Positions 34,984 to 44,005 of a DNA stretch of 64,000 nt are shown here, in pieces (within the stretch, counting starts at the first letter, position 1; every line of letters begins with the position of its first letter). Source of the stretch: Pseudoalteromonas shioyasakiensis. GTDB taxonomy: Bacteria; Pseudomonadota; Gammaproteobacteria; Enterobacterales; Alteromonadaceae. The translations under genes were made by a program, and so were the position numbers. The DNA lies in contig NZ_CP077770.1 in the NCBI RefSeq assembly GCF_019134595.1, forward strand, positions 2,128,001 through 2,192,000. Direction: 5' to 3'. Below the pieces are notes generated by a model. It had not been told where the DNA came from. It saw only the letters and a list, made by a program, of their open reading frames with translations, and searched no databases.

Positions 34984-36024
34984 TTAGCGTTGAAGCGTTG
35001 CTGAAAAATCTAACATACGGTTAAGCGACTTTAATGCGCCTTCGCGTAAGTCCATATCAACAAACACTTCTTTACCTTCTGGGTCTGTCAGTGCTTCCTC
35101 AATCGCTTTTAAGCCATTCATAGCCATCCACGGGCAATGTGCACAGCTTTTACAGGTTGCGCCTTCACCCGCTGTTGGGGCTTCAAAGAATTCTTTCTCT
35201 GGGCATAACTGCTGCATTTTGTAGAAAATACCTCGGTCAGTCGCTACGATGAACTTTTTGTTGTCCATAGTTTGCGCTGCTTTGATTAGTTGGCTTGTTG
35301 AGCCAACCGCATCAGCTAAGGCTACAATCTCCGCAGGAGACTCTGGGTGAACCAATACAGCCGCATCTGGGTGTAAGGCTTTCATGTCCTTAAGTGCTTT
35401 GGTTTTAAACTCGTCATGAACGATACAGGCGCCATTCCACATGATCATGTCTGCACCTGTGTTCTTTTGAATGTAAGAACCTAAGTGTTTATCTGGACCC
35501 CAAATGATTTTTTCGCCTTGCTCATCAAGGTGCTCTACGATCTCTAGGGCACATGAAGAAGTAACAATCCAATCTGCGCGTGCTTTAACAGCGGTTGATG
35601 TATTTGCATACACCACTACTTTGCGATCAGGGTGCTGATCACAAAACGCTGAGAACTCTTCAATTGGGCAACCTACGTCTAATGAGCACGTTGCAGCGAG
35701 CGTTGGCATAACAACAGTTTTATTTGGCGTTAGGATTTTTGCTGTTTCGCCCATAAAGCGAACACCGGCTACCACAATTACATCTGCGTCGTGCTTAGCG
35801 CCAAAACGCGCCATTTCTAGCGAGTCAGCAACACAACCGCCTGTTTCTTCAGCTAGTGCTTGAATTTCAGGGTCAGTGTAATAATGGGCAACAAGAACCG
35901 CGTTCTTGTCTTTTAATAATTGTTTGATACGTGCCTTATACTCAGCTTGCTCGTCTTTTGATAACGGAGCTGGCTTTGGAGGGAAGATATAATCTTCAGG
36001 CATTATTTGTTCAGCTAGACTCAT
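34984..36024 (-). CDS. nadA: Quinolinate synthase NadA
   Basis: A 346-residue [4Fe-4S] enzyme that condenses iminoaspartate (from NadB) with dihydroxyacetone phosphate to make quinolinate in NAD synthesis. Cluster cysteines are visible in [24 protein letters not shown] and [38 protein letters not shown] and [10 protein letters not shown] are family motifs. Length is close to E. coli NadA (347). The ATG at 36024 ([12 protein letters not shown]) is preferred to one at 36051, which has no ribosome site. It lies downstream of the tRNA-Lys array, as in E. coli. Confidence 0.95.
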   Translation of the reverse strand: MSLAEQIMPEDYIFPPKPAPLSKDEQAEYKARIKQLLKDKNAVLVAHYYTDPEIQALAEETGGCVADSLEMARFGAKHDADVIVVAGVRFMGETAKILTPNKTVVMPTLAATCSLDVGCPIEEFSAFCDQHPDRKVVVYANTSTAVKARADWIVTSSCALEIVEHLDEQGEKIIWGPDKHLGSYIQKNTGADMIMWNGACIVHDEFKTKALKDMKALHPDAAVLVHPESPAEIVALADAVGSTSQLIKAAQTMDNKKFIVATDRGIFYKMQQLCPEKEFFEAPTAGEGATCKSCAHCPWMAMNGLKAIEEALTDPEGKEVFVDMDLREGALKSLNRMLDFSATLQR

Positions 36025-36153
36025 TTCTCGACCACTTAGTCCACAGTGCATTCATGGCGCGAATTATACGAGAATCTTAAGCTAAAGAACAGTATTGCTG
36101 TGAGCTGTTAAGATAAATAAAGGATAACTTAGAAAGAAAAGATAAATCAGGAA

Positions 36154-36229
36154 TGGTGGGTCATGATGGACTTGAACCATCGACCAATGGATTAAAAGTC
36201 CACTGCTCTACCAACTGAGCTAATGACCC
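36154..36229 (-). tRNA. tRNA-Lys (TTT), array copy 1 (last transcribed)
   Basis: 76 nt, cloverleaf with anticodon loop CTTTTAA and encoded CCA. Copies share the same sequence. This one lacks the hairpin that follows the others. Confidence 0.97.
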
Positions 36230-36280
36230 GCTCTGGATATTTAGATACGTAAATCCGCCGATATGAGACCATTCGAAGAA

Positions 36281-36356
36281 TGGTGGGTCATGATGGACTT
36301 GAACCATCGACCAATGGATTAAAAGTCCACTGCTCTACCAACTGAGCTAATGACCC
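36281..36356 (-). tRNA. tRNA-Lys (TTT), array copy 2
   Basis: Same 76-nt sequence with anticodon TTT. The CCA end is part of a 7-bp hairpin with loop TTC immediately downstream. Confidence 0.97.
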
Positions 36357-36408
36357 GCTCTGGATATTTAGATGCGTAAATCCGCCGATATAGAACCATT
36401 CGAAAGAA

Positions 36409-36484
36409 TGGTGGGTCATGATGGACTTGAACCATCGACCAATGGATTAAAAGTCCACTGCTCTACCAACTGAGCTAATGACCC
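36409..36484 (-). tRNA. tRNA-Lys (TTT), array copy 3
   Basis: Same 76-nt sequence with anticodon TTT. Followed by the CCA-containing hairpin with loop TTTC. Confidence 0.97.
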
Positions 36485-36540
36485 GCTCTGATGCTTGTAA
36501 TAAGCTGCGTAAATCCGCCGATATAAGACCATTCAAAGAA

Positions 36541-36616
36541 TGGTGGGTCATGATGGACTTGAACCATCGACCAATGGATTAAAAGTCCACTGCTCTACCA
36601 ACTGAGCTAATGACCC
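36541..36616 (-). tRNA. tRNA-Lys (TTT), array copy 4
   Basis: Same 76-nt sequence with anticodon TTT. The spacer downstream is of the second class (GATGCTT type) and includes the hairpin with loop TTT. Confidence 0.97.
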
Positions 36617-36672
36617 GCTCTGATGCTTATAAAAAGCTGCGTAAATCCGCCGATATAAGACCATTCATAGAA

Positions 36673-36748
36673 TGGTGGGTCATGATGGACTTGAACCATC
36701 GACCAATGGATTAAAAGTCCACTGCTCTACCAACTGAGCTAATGACCC
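36673..36748 (-). tRNA. tRNA-Lys (TTT), array copy 5
   Basis: Same 76-nt sequence with anticodon TTT. Hairpin loop TAT downstream. Confidence 0.97.
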
Positions 36749-36805
36749 GCTCTGATGCTTATAAAAAGCTGCGTAAATCCGCCGATATAGGACCATTCAA
36801 AAGAA

Positions 36806-36881
36806 TGGTGGGTCATGATGGACTTGAACCATCGACCAATGGATTAAAAGTCCACTGCTCTACCAACTGAGCTAATGACCC
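36806..36881 (-). tRNA. tRNA-Lys (TTT), array copy 6
   Basis: Same 76-nt sequence with anticodon TTT. Hairpin loop TTTT downstream. Confidence 0.97.
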
Positions 36882-36938
36882 GCTCTGATGCTTATAAAAA
36901 GCTGCGTAAATCCGCCGATATAGAACCATTCAAAAGAA

Positions 36939-37014
36939 TGGTGGGTCATGATGGACTTGAACCATCGACCAATGGATTAAAAGTCCACTGCTCTACCAAC
37001 TGAGCTAATGACCC
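36939..37014 (-). tRNA. tRNA-Lys (TTT), array copy 7
   Basis: Same 76-nt sequence with anticodon TTT. Hairpin loop TTTT downstream. Confidence 0.97.
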
Positions 37015-37077
37015 GCTCTAATTGCTTATAAAAGCTATACGTAAATCCGTCGATTAAAGATTACCATTCTAATAGAA

Positions 37078-37153
37078 TGGTGGGTCATGATGGACTTGAA
37101 CCATCGACCAATGGATTAAAAGTCCACTGCTCTACCAACTGAGCTAATGACCC
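37078..37153 (-). tRNA. tRNA-Lys (TTT), array copy 8 (first transcribed)
   Basis: Same 76-nt sequence with anticodon TTT. First after the promoter at 37207-37234. Downstream hairpin loop is TATTA. Confidence 0.97.
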
Positions 37154-37206
37154 GCTCTTTTTTCCGCATTTTGGCTGTTGTTACCAATCGCCTGCTGCGG
37201 GCGCTT

Positions 37207-37234
37207 ATAATACTTATTTAAATGCTGAGTGCAA
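37207..37234 (-). promoter_or_regulatory. Sigma-70 promoter of the tRNA-Lys array
   Basis: Minus strand TTGCAC, 16-bp spacer, TATTAT, followed by a GC-rich discriminator (AAGCGCCCGC). That discriminator is typical of stringently controlled stable-RNA promoters. It lies about 54 bp upstream of the first tRNA. Confidence 0.72.
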
Positions 37235-37280
37235 CAGAAAATATCTCTTTTTTTAAGTTTTTATGTCTAGTTGCCTAATT

Positions 37281-37310
37281 TTAGACCGCTTATGTCAAAA
37301 AGCAGTCTAA
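37281..37310 (-). terminator. Probable terminator of the Tol-Pal operon
   Basis: 11-bp stem TTAGACTGCTT / AAGCGGTCTAA (one G-U) with an 8-nt loop, 12 bp after the cpoB stop. The U tract is weak. Confidence 0.5.
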
Positions 37311-37321
37311 TCAGGTCAAAT

Positions 37322-38083
37322 CTACATTTGCGACAGACGTTCTGTGGCTAATTTAGCAGCGGTAGTACTTGGGTACTGATTAATTAAATCATTAAAGGTT
37401 TTAAGGGCTTGCTCGCCTAAACCTTGATCTGCTAATAAGTTTCCTAACTTTAACATCGCATCTGGGCGCTTATTAGAATTAGGGTATTCATTCACAACTA
37501 CTTTAAAGTGCTCAGTTGCACCAGCTTGATCGTTTTGAATTGTTAACAACTGACCTAACCAATAATGCGCATTAGATGCGTACACTGAATTAGGGTAAGT
37601 AGTTAAGAATGTTTGAAACTCAGGAATTGCTTGCTCATAACGTTTATCTTTCATGATTAACGCCACTGCACGCTCATAGGCTTCGTTTTCAGATAAGTCT
37701 GAACTGATTGCCTGTGATGCACCTACATCTGTATATGAGTTAGTAGGTTGAGTTTGTGTTGCAGCAGGCTGGCTATAAGCTTGGCTTACACGGTTCTCAA
37801 TCTCTTGATATAGCTCACGCTGACGTTGTAGTACTTTTTCAAGCTTATAGCTTTGCTCTTCAGTAATACCACGTACTTGGCTTACTTCGTCTTGTAAAAT
37901 ATTAAGCTGCTGCTGAAGCTCAGCTTGCAATAAATTACGTGACTTCATCATGTTTTCTAAAGCGACTAAACGCTTCTCAATGCTCGATTGCGAGCTTGCA
38001 GCTTCTGAAACAGGAGCGGGAGCAGCCCATAACTGGGTGCTCCCGCTTAAGATCATTGCTGCCAAAATAATTTTCGGCTTCAT
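37322..38083 (-). CDS. cpoB: Cell division coordinator CpoB (YbgF)
   Basis: A 253-residue periplasmic protein that links PBP1b-driven wall synthesis with Tol-Pal constriction. The signal peptide is ILAAMILSGSTQLWAAPA. A coiled coil spans about residues 35-95 (trimerisation), then a linker, then TPR repeats from about 130 (YERAVALIMKDKRYEQAIPEFQ, NSVYASNAHYWLGQL, PNSNKRPDAMLKLGNL). It is the last gene of tolQRAB-pal-cpoB, 12 bp after pal. Confidence 0.93.
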   Translation of the reverse strand: MKPKIILAAMILSGSTQLWAAPAPVSEAASSQSSIEKRLVALENMMKSRNLLQAELQQQLNILQDEVSQVRGITEEQSYKLEKVLQRQRELYQEIENRVSQAYSQPAATQTQPTNSYTDVGASQAISSDLSENEAYERAVALIMKDKRYEQAIPEFQTFLTTYPNSVYASNAHYWLGQLLTIQNDQAGATEHFKVVVNEYPNSNKRPDAMLKLGNLLADQGLGEQALKTFNDLINQYPSTTAAKLATERLSQM

Positions 38084-38095
38084 AATGACTCTTTA

Positions 38096-38635
38096 TTAGT
38101 AAACTAATACTGCGCGACGGTTCTTCGCGAACGCTTCTTCAGTGCGAGACTTAACCATTGGCTTCTCTTCACCATAGCTCACTACTGACATTTGGCTAGC
38201 AGAAACACCTAAGCTTTGTAAGTATTTTTCTACTGCTTGACCACGGTGCTCGCCTAGTGCGATGTTGTACTCAGGAGTACCACGCTCATCAGCGTGACCT
38301 TCGATAAGTACTTTAACTGATGGGTTTTGTACTAAGAACTCAGCGTGTGCTTGTAAAAGCTCAGCATATTTGCTTTGGATTTTTGCATTATCAAAACCAA
38401 AGTAAATGATTTGCTCTTGACGTAACGCTTCGTATTTTTCACGAAGTGCTTCTTCAGCTTGTTGCTCTGGAGTAAGCGTTGCAACTTCAACAGTATCAGT
38501 GTTTGATTGCTCAACCATACCTTGGTTAGATTGGTTTGCAGCACCTTCGTCAACACCTGAAGAAGAGCTACACGCCGCTAATGTCATCACTGGCACAGCA
38601 ATAAGCAGGCCTTTTAAAGTTTTATTAAGTTGCAT
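38096..38635 (-). CDS. pal: Peptidoglycan-associated lipoprotein Pal
   Basis: A 179-residue outer-membrane lipoprotein with lipobox LAAC near residue 22 (VMTLAACSSSS). The OmpA-like domain from about residue 70 has IYFGFDNAKIQ and the peptidoglycan-binding VLIEGHADERGTPEYNIALGEHR, with the Asp and Arg that bind diaminopimelate. It anchors the outer membrane to the wall and partners TolB. It lies 35 bp downstream of tolB. Confidence 0.96.
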   Translation of the reverse strand: MQLNKTLKGLLIAVPVMTLAACSSSSGVDEGAANQSNQGMVEQSNTDTVEVATLTPEQQAEEALREKYEALRQEQIIYFGFDNAKIQSKYAELLQAHAEFLVQNPSVKVLIEGHADERGTPEYNIALGEHRGQAVEKYLQSLGVSASQMSVVSYGEEKPMVKSRTEEAFAKNRRAVLVY

Positions 38636-38670
38636 TTAATTGATTCCTATATTGAGTAAACCAGTAAAAA

Positions 38671-40029
38671 TTACTGTAAATAAGGCGACCAAGCCGGTGC
38701 CTTAACTTGTCCATCTAGCACAGGTAAGCGTGCTTTAAAGCGACCGTCCATAGACACTAACGCCAACACCTGTTTATTATTATGAAGCGTGCTGTAGATA
38801 ATCATCGAGCCGTTTGGTGCGATACTCGGCGATTCATCTAAGCGAGTTCTAGTTAATACCTGGAACGCGCCTGTAGCTAGCTCTTTTTTAGCAAGATGGT
38901 ATTGACCGTTAGTACGATTCACCATCACTAATTCTTTTCCGTCAGGTGAAATCGAACCTGCTAAATTCATATCACCATCAAACGTCATGCGTTTTGACCT
39001 ACCAGTTTGCAAATTTAACTTATAAATCTGGGCATTACCACCCCTTTCAGACGTAAACACAATATCTTGCCCATTTGGGTGCCAAGAAGGCTCAGTATCG
39101 ATACTACGGTGATTTGTTAAACGCTTTTCTTTGCGAGTTGCAAGGTCTAAAAGATAGACTTCTGTTGCACCATTACGGTCTTTAGAAAGCACCAATAGTA
39201 GCTTTTTGCCGTCAGGTGAGAACTGTGGTGCACCATTAATGCCTGGGTGGCTTGTGATCAGCTCACGTTTACCCGTATATAAGTCTTGCATGTAAATTTG
39301 GCTTTGACGATTTTCAAATGTTACATACGCAAGCTTAGTACCATCTGGTGACCAAGCCGGTGACATTAATGGCTCTTTAGAGCGAAGTAATACTTGTTCG
39401 TTGTAACCGTCATAATCAGCAACCACTAATTGGTATGGCTTAGGTTCACCATCACGAACGATGACATAAGCAATCTTCGTTAAAAATGCGCCCTTTTCAC
39501 CGGTAAGTGCTTCATAAACTACATCACTAATACGGTGCGCATAGCGGCGAAAACCATTTTCAGAAATAACACTTTCACGCGCATCTAGTACATGATCTTG
39601 GCTTTTAACTAGCTTACCGTTGCTCATCATTTGTGTTTCGCCGCCTGTAATTTGGCCACGGATCACATCAATAAGTTCATATCTTACTAGGTAACGTCCA
39701 CCTGGTTGTTGCTCTACTTGACCAACAAGTACCGCTTCAACACCTTGATTGACCCAAGCGCCGTAATCTATATCAGCATCTTTGCCAGGTAGTTGCGGCA
39801 TATTTGTCACATCAACAGGTTTAAACTTACCACTACGCATCAAGTCAGCTGCAATAACGGTGCTCAGTTTTTCAGGGATTGGGCCTACGCCCTGGTATTT
39901 AAATGGTACGACTGCAATTGGGCGCGCACCATCAATACCTTCAGTGATAACAATTTCTAGTGCAGCACTGGCAATGCCATGAAAGCCCAGTAATACAATA
40001 AAACATGCTGTTTTTATCTGGTTGAACAT
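38671..40029 (-). CDS. tolB: Tol-Pal protein TolB
   Basis: A 452-residue periplasmic protein. The signal peptide ends at GIASA near residue 22; an N-terminal domain ([10 protein letters not shown]) is followed by a six-bladed propeller with WD40-like PD40 repeats ([50 protein letters not shown], and so on) that bind Pal. It shuttles between TolA and Pal. Spacing to tolA is 9 bp. Confidence 0.96.
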   Translation of the reverse strand: MFNQIKTACFIVLLGFHGIASAALEIVITEGIDGARPIAVVPFKYQGVGPIPEKLSTVIAADLMRSGKFKPVDVTNMPQLPGKDADIDYGAWVNQGVEAVLVGQVEQQPGGRYLVRYELIDVIRGQITGGETQMMSNGKLVKSQDHVLDARESVISENGFRRYAHRISDVVYEALTGEKGAFLTKIAYVIVRDGEPKPYQLVVADYDGYNEQVLLRSKEPLMSPAWSPDGTKLAYVTFENRQSQIYMQDLYTGKRELITSHPGINGAPQFSPDGKKLLLVLSKDRNGATEVYLLDLATRKEKRLTNHRSIDTEPSWHPNGQDIVFTSERGGNAQIYKLNLQTGRSKRMTFDGDMNLAGSISPDGKELVMVNRTNGQYHLAKKELATGAFQVLTRTRLDESPSIAPNGSMIIYSTLHNNKQVLALVSMDGRFKARLPVLDGQVKAPAWSPYLQ

Positions 40030-40038
40030 ATCATTCCT

Positions 40039-40977
40039 TTAGAATTCTGGCTTAATTGTTAAGTTAATATTTTTCAATTGCTCGAATACATCTTTATCAG
40101 GCGAAACTGGTAATGTATCGGCCATACGAACAGCTCGAAGAGCAGCTTCACACACTAATTTATCACCACCTAATGATTTGACTTGCGTTACTAAACCATT
40201 AAAGCCAAGGCGAATATTAACGCGACATTGCTTATTCTTCATTTTTTCATCGATAAGTAAAGTTTGTTGAATACGCGCCATAATTAACGCTTTATATTTA
40301 TCAACTTCACTCACAACCTGTTGCTGGCGAATTTTATTACGTGCAGCTTGCTCGGCAGCTAACTGCTCTTGCAGCATTTGCTCTTGCAATGCTTGCTGAC
40401 GTTTACGCTCGGCTTCGGCTTCTTTACGTTTACGTTCAGCTTCAGCTTCGGCAGCTTTACGCTTGCGCTCTTCTTCTGCTTTCTTTAACGCTTCTTCTTC
40501 AGCTTTACGTTTTTCAGCGGCTGCTTTTGCTGCGGCTTCAGCCTCTTGCTTTTGCTTTTCAGCTTGTTGCGCTTTAGCACGTTCTTTCTCTTGAATTTCA
40601 CGCGCTTTTTTCGCTTGTGCTTCGGCTTCGGCTTTTTCTTTCTCTTTCGCGCGGCGCTGCTGTTCTAGCTTTTTAAGGCGTCTGTCTTCAGCTTCACGTT
40701 GCTTGCGTGCATCATTAGCACGACGTTCAAGATCACGAATACGCTTTGCTTCGGCTTGTTTTTTCGCTTCTTCTTGCTTTTTTAGCTCAGCAATTTTCTG
40801 CTCAACCTTTTGTTGGTCAACCGTTACTGCAGCAACAGCTTTTTCTGGCTCAGGCATAGCTGGATTCAACGTTACTTCCATCACCTTAGGCGCTGGCATA
40901 TGAAAATTCGCTGATCCGATTAAAAAACCAATAATACCGAGATGCAATAGAAGCGATTTAATTAATGACTCACGCAT
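40039..40977 (-). CDS. tolA: Tol-Pal protein TolA
   Basis: A 312-residue protein with one N-terminal transmembrane helix (LIKSLLLHLGIIGFLIGSA), a long Lys/Glu/Ala helix (about residues 60-225, with EAEAERKRK-like repeats) crossing the periplasm, and a C-terminal domain from about 225 (YKALIMARIQQTLLI, CRVNIRLGFNGLV) that binds TolB. It transmits energy from TolQR. The frame can start at a TTG at 40989, but the ATG at 40977 has GAGGG 5 nt upstream and is used here. Confidence 0.94.
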   Translation of the reverse strand: MRESLIKSLLLHLGIIGFLIGSANFHMPAPKVMEVTLNPAMPEPEKAVAAVTVDQQKVEQKIAELKKQEEAKKQAEAKRIRDLERRANDARKQREAEDRRLKKLEQQRRAKEKEKAEAEAQAKKAREIQEKERAKAQQAEKQKQEAEAAAKAAAEKRKAEEEALKKAEEERKRKAAEAEAERKRKEAEAERKRQQALQEQMLQEQLAAEQAARNKIRQQQVVSEVDKYKALIMARIQQTLLIDEKMKNKQCRVNIRLGFNGLVTQVKSLGGDKLVCEAALRAVRMADTLPVSPDKDVFEQLKNINLTIKPEF

Positions 40978-40978
40978 A

Positions 40979-41404
40979 CTAACCCTCAAATGACTCGGTC
41001 ATTAGACCCACTGAAGGCACACCAGCATTTTTCAAAAAGTCCATAAGCAGCAGAACTTCTTGATAAGAAACTTTGCCCGAGCCTTTGATCATCACAGGTG
41101 TATCCGGATTTTTTTGTAGCTGAAGTTTAATTACCGCAGCTACATCCAACGCTTCCATTGGCGCTTCTGGATCTGTGCCAACACTTACATAATACTTACC
41201 ATCAGCATCAATTGACGCAATAATAGGTGGCGTGTCTTTGGTATCAACTAAATCTGATTCTTCCATTTTCGGCAAATCCACTTTTACACCATGAGTAATA
41301 AGTGGCGCAGTTGCCATAAATATAATAAGTAGTACCAACATTACGTCAATGTAAGGAACTACGTTTATCTCACCTACTGGGCGACGTTTCTTACGCTGGT
41401 ACAT
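40979..41404 (-). CDS. tolR: Tol-Pal protein TolR
   Basis: A 141-residue ExbD/TolR protein. One transmembrane helix ([19 protein letters not shown]) carries the proton-carrying Asp in YIDVMLV; the periplasmic part ends in the usual [19 protein letters not shown]. It forms the TolQR motor. Its start overlaps tolQ by 14 bp. Confidence 0.95.
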   Translation of the reverse strand: MYQRKKRRPVGEINVVPYIDVMLVLLIIFMATAPLITHGVKVDLPKMEESDLVDTKDTPPIIASIDADGKYYVSVGTDPEAPMEALDVAAVIKLQLQKNPDTPVMIKGSGKVSYQEVLLLMDFLKNAGVPSVGLMTESFEG

Positions 41405-42095
41405 TCGCTTTAGCCTCTATTTGCGCAGCTGCTTGGCGGTGTAAAATATTGGCGAACTCTTCCATGAAGTTAATGTAATTACCCTCAAGCTTTTCTACTT
41501 TGTTTGCAAAACGGTTGTAAGCAATAACAGCTGGAATTGCAGCAAATAAACCCATTGCTGTTGCAATCAGTGCTTCGGCAATACCTGGCGCTACCATTTG
41601 TAGGGTAGCTTGCTTAACTTCACCTAACGCGATGAATGCGTTCATGATACCCCATACCGTACCAAATAGACCGATATAAGGGCTAATTGAACCCACTGTT
41701 GCTAAAAACGATAAACTTGACTCAAGTTTTTCAACTTCTCGCGATAAAGCAACACGCATTGAACGGTGTGTGCCTTCCATAACGATGCTTGCACTTTGTA
41801 GTGAATTTTTCTTATGACGTGCAAACTCTTTAAAACCAGCAACGAATAATGCTTCAACACCTGATGCACCACCAGGACGAGCTGATACTTCGTTATATAA
41901 TTTACTTAAATCAATACCTGACCAAAACTTCTGCTCAAAGCGCTTCGCGCCATTAAGTGCATCAGAAATCGCTTTTTTACGTTGAAAGATAATTGCCCAT
42001 GACATTACCGACATACCGACTAATGCCAACATTACTAGCTGGACAAGTACACTGGCTTCTAGAATAAGATCTAAAAAGTTAAGCCCTGATCCCAC
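41391..42095 (-). CDS. tolQ: Tol-Pal protein TolQ
   Basis: A 234-residue ExbB/TolQ proton-channel subunit with three transmembrane helices ([58 protein letters not shown]). The start is a GTG with AGGAG and a 6-nt spacer. It is the first gene of the operon: no ybgC-like thioesterase gene precedes it, and an 898-bp gene-free gap separates it from ruvB. Confidence 0.96.
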   Translation of the reverse strand: MGSGLNFLDLILEASVLVQLVMLALVGMSVMSWAIIFQRKKAISDALNGAKRFEQKFWSGIDLSKLYNEVSARPGGASGVEALFVAGFKEFARHKKNSLQSASIVMEGTHRSMRVALSREVEKLESSLSFLATVGSISPYIGLFGTVWGIMNAFIALGEVKQATLQMVAPGIAEALIATAMGLFAAIPAVIAYNRFANKVEKLEGNYINFMEEFANILHRQAAAQIEAKANVPA

Positions 42096-42587
42096 GTTAA
42101 ACTCCTAAAATAGATTTCTATGTAATTTGTTATATTTTTTACACTTGCATTTATTGACCACAAAGCTGGCCAAAAGTTACATCTAGTGTATCTAGTCAAT
42201 TATGAACTGACAACGCTCTTGCTGTGAATTAGCTGCAAATAACGGTAAAAAGCAATTTGCTTAGTTATTTTTTAGCCACATAAAGTTTTAACACCCCATT
42301 TATGCATATTTTCACCTTAATAATAAGTCACTACAGTGACACTAAAAAGCAACCAAAACATCCAAAAATACGACGTTTATTCATAAATTACGCATAAACA
42401 CCCAAAAGTACTTTTACAAATCTACTACAGAATACTTAAACTAATCCTGAATAAAGATCGTAAAATTTATAAAAACCCGCTCATTCATGAACTTAAATAT
42501 AAAATATCTACAATGTGAACAAAAAGAAAACAATTCAACTTTTAGATCACATTAGTTTTTTTTATCTGAAAATAAAATTTTTCTAGC
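42096..42587. other. AT-rich gene-free stretch upstream of tolQ
   Basis: About 490 bases with no plausible protein gene on either strand. It should contain the tolQ promoter on the minus strand. A CRP half-site-like AGATCACATT lies at 42544-42553, upstream of the small RNA promoter. The corresponding place in many relatives holds ybgC (established for E. coli). Confidence 0.55.
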
Positions 42588-42616
42588 TTGAAGAAAAATC
42601 CATCATTGCGTATTAT
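42588..42616 (+). promoter_or_regulatory. Sigma-70 promoter of a candidate small RNA
   Basis: TTGAAG (42588-42593), a 17-bp spacer, and TATTAT (42611-42616). No protein gene follows within the next 180 bases; an intrinsic terminator does. Predicted start near 42623. Confidence 0.62.
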
Positions 42617-42622
42617 TTACCT

Positions 42623-42803
42623 ATACCGAGCTAGCAACCTCATGAAAGTTTCTTTCATTAAGCTCCGTTTTTAGCAATATGAAGTTTCGTATTGCTCTAG
42701 GTTTACTTTAATTGGGATAAAACCTCATTCAAGTAGACCGTAGTTCCCTGAATTACTTCCTTCAACTTGTTGTTTGCCCGCATCCTTATGCGGGCTTTTT
42801 TTT
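42623..42803 (+). ncRNA. Candidate small RNA between ruvB and tolQ
   Basis: About 180 nt from a good promoter to a strong terminator, in an otherwise empty gap. It can fold into three hairpins: ATGAAAG/CTTTCAT (42642-42658) inside an outer GAGCT/AGCTC stem (42628-42665); AGCAATA/TATTGCT (42673-42696); and GTAGTTC/GAATTAC (42740-42756) inside CAAGT/ACTTG (42730-42769). I do not recognise a known family. It could instead encode two 10-codon peptides, MKVSFIKLRF (from 42642) and MKFRIALGLL (from 42680), but neither has a ribosome site. Existence is inferred from signals only. Confidence 0.55.
42776..42803 (+). terminator. Intrinsic terminator of the candidate small RNA
   Basis: Perfect 8-bp GC-rich stem GCCCGCAT / ATGCGGGC with a CCTT loop, followed by eight T residues. 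It has no protein gene in front of it on the plus strand. Confidence 0.9.
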
Positions 42804-42932
42804 GCCTACACAAACGCCAATGAGAATACCTATCGATATCTTAACAGCATGTGAATTACAGGTGTTAAAAGAGGCTTAGTAACAATCGCGGTAAGCGGTA
42901 AAACCTATATTTAAACAGGCAAGATACCTCAA

Positions 42933-42960
42933 TAAAAAAGCAGCCCTCTCGAGCTGCTTG
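42933..42960 (-). terminator. Intrinsic terminator of the ruv operon
   Basis: Stem AAGCAGC / GCTGCTT followed by TTTTATTG on the minus strand. A second short hairpin (AGTAAC/GTTACT) lies right after the ruvB stop. Confidence 0.78.
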
Positions 42961-42993
42961 ATACTTATAGCTTTTAAGTAACTTAGGATTTTG

Positions 42994-43998
42994 TTACTTA
43001 TCTGGCGTTAACCCAAAGTGTAAATAAGCAATATCTGAAACGAGTCGTCCGCGCGGGGTGCGTTGAATAAAGCCTTGTTGAATTAAAAACGGCTCTATTA
43101 CATCTTCAATGGTTTCTTTTTCTTCACCAATTGCAGCCGCTAGGTTATCAAGGCCAACTGGGCCGCCCATAAATTTTTCGATAATAGCTAACAGGTATTT
43201 TCTATCCATATAGTCAAAACCGCTTTTATCGACATCAATCATATCGAGGGCTTGCTCTGCAACTGTGGCGTTCACTTTACCGTCTGATTTCACTTGGGTG
43301 TAATCACGAACGCGGCGTAATAAACGGTTTGCTATGCGCGGTGTACCGCGTGAGCGCTTGGCGATTTCGGTTGCCCCTTCATCGCACATGGTTAAGTCTA
43401 AAAAGCGTGCTGAACGGGCTACAATTTTTGATAAGTCTTCAACAGAATAAAACTCTAATCGCTGAACAATACCAAAACGGTCTCTAAGTGGTGAGGTGAG
43501 TGAGCCTGCACGAGTAGTTGCACCAATTAAAGTAAATGGCGGTAAATCAAGCTTTATAGAGCGCGCTGCGGGGCCTTCACCTATCATTATATCCAGCTGA
43601 TAATCTTCCATTGCGGGATACAAAATCTCTTCGACTTGCGGGCTCAAACGATGTATTTCGTCAATAAACAGTACGTCACCTTCTTCAAGGTTCGTTAAAA
43701 GCGCGGCTAAATCGCCTGCTTTTTCGAGTACTGGCCCCGACGTTGTTTTGATATTAACGTTAAGCTCGTTGGCTACAATGTTTGCAAGTGTGGTTTTACC
43801 AAGACCCGGCGGACCAAATATTAATAAGTGATCCAGCGCTTCGCCACGATGGCGAGCCGCCTCAATAAAAATTTCCATTTGTTGCTTAACATGCGGCTGG
43901 CCTGTGTAATCGGTTAACAGCTTTGGTCGTATGGCACGATCAACACTGTCTTCGTTACTTTGTTCACTCGCATCTATTAAGCGATCTGCTTCAATCAT
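42994..43998 (-). CDS. ruvB: Holliday junction helicase RuvB
   Basis: A 334-residue AAA+ motor that drives branch migration with RuvA. The Walker A motif GPPGLGKTT is near residue 65, Walker [12 protein letters not shown] near 115, sensor [18 protein letters not shown] near 165, and the C-terminal DNA-binding domain ends [19 protein letters not shown]. Spacing to ruvA is 7 bp. Confidence 0.97.
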   Translation of the reverse strand: MIEADRLIDASEQSNEDSVDRAIRPKLLTDYTGQPHVKQQMEIFIEAARHRGEALDHLLIFGPPGLGKTTLANIVANELNVNIKTTSGPVLEKAGDLAALLTNLEEGDVLFIDEIHRLSPQVEEILYPAMEDYQLDIMIGEGPAARSIKLDLPPFTLIGATTRAGSLTSPLRDRFGIVQRLEFYSVEDLSKIVARSARFLDLTMCDEGATEIAKRSRGTPRIANRLLRRVRDYTQVKSDGKVNATVAEQALDMIDVDKSGFDYMDRKYLLAIIEKFMGGPVGLDNLAAAIGEEKETIEDVIEPFLIQQGFIQRTPRGRLVSDIAYLHFGLTPDK

Positions 43999-44005
43999 GG
44001 TTTAC

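Noticed and set aside
36154..37153. Regularly spaced repeats resembling a CRISPR array
   Set aside because: The 76-nt repeats fold as complete tRNA-Lys genes and the spacers are similar to each other, not unique.
40341..40903. Plus-strand open frames over tolA
   Set aside because: Antisense of the repetitive Lys/Glu/Ala helix of TolA; composition artefact.
42544..42553. CRP site upstream of the candidate small RNA
   Set aside because: Only one half-site (AGATCACATT) matches; the left half is not TGTGA, so I do not call it.
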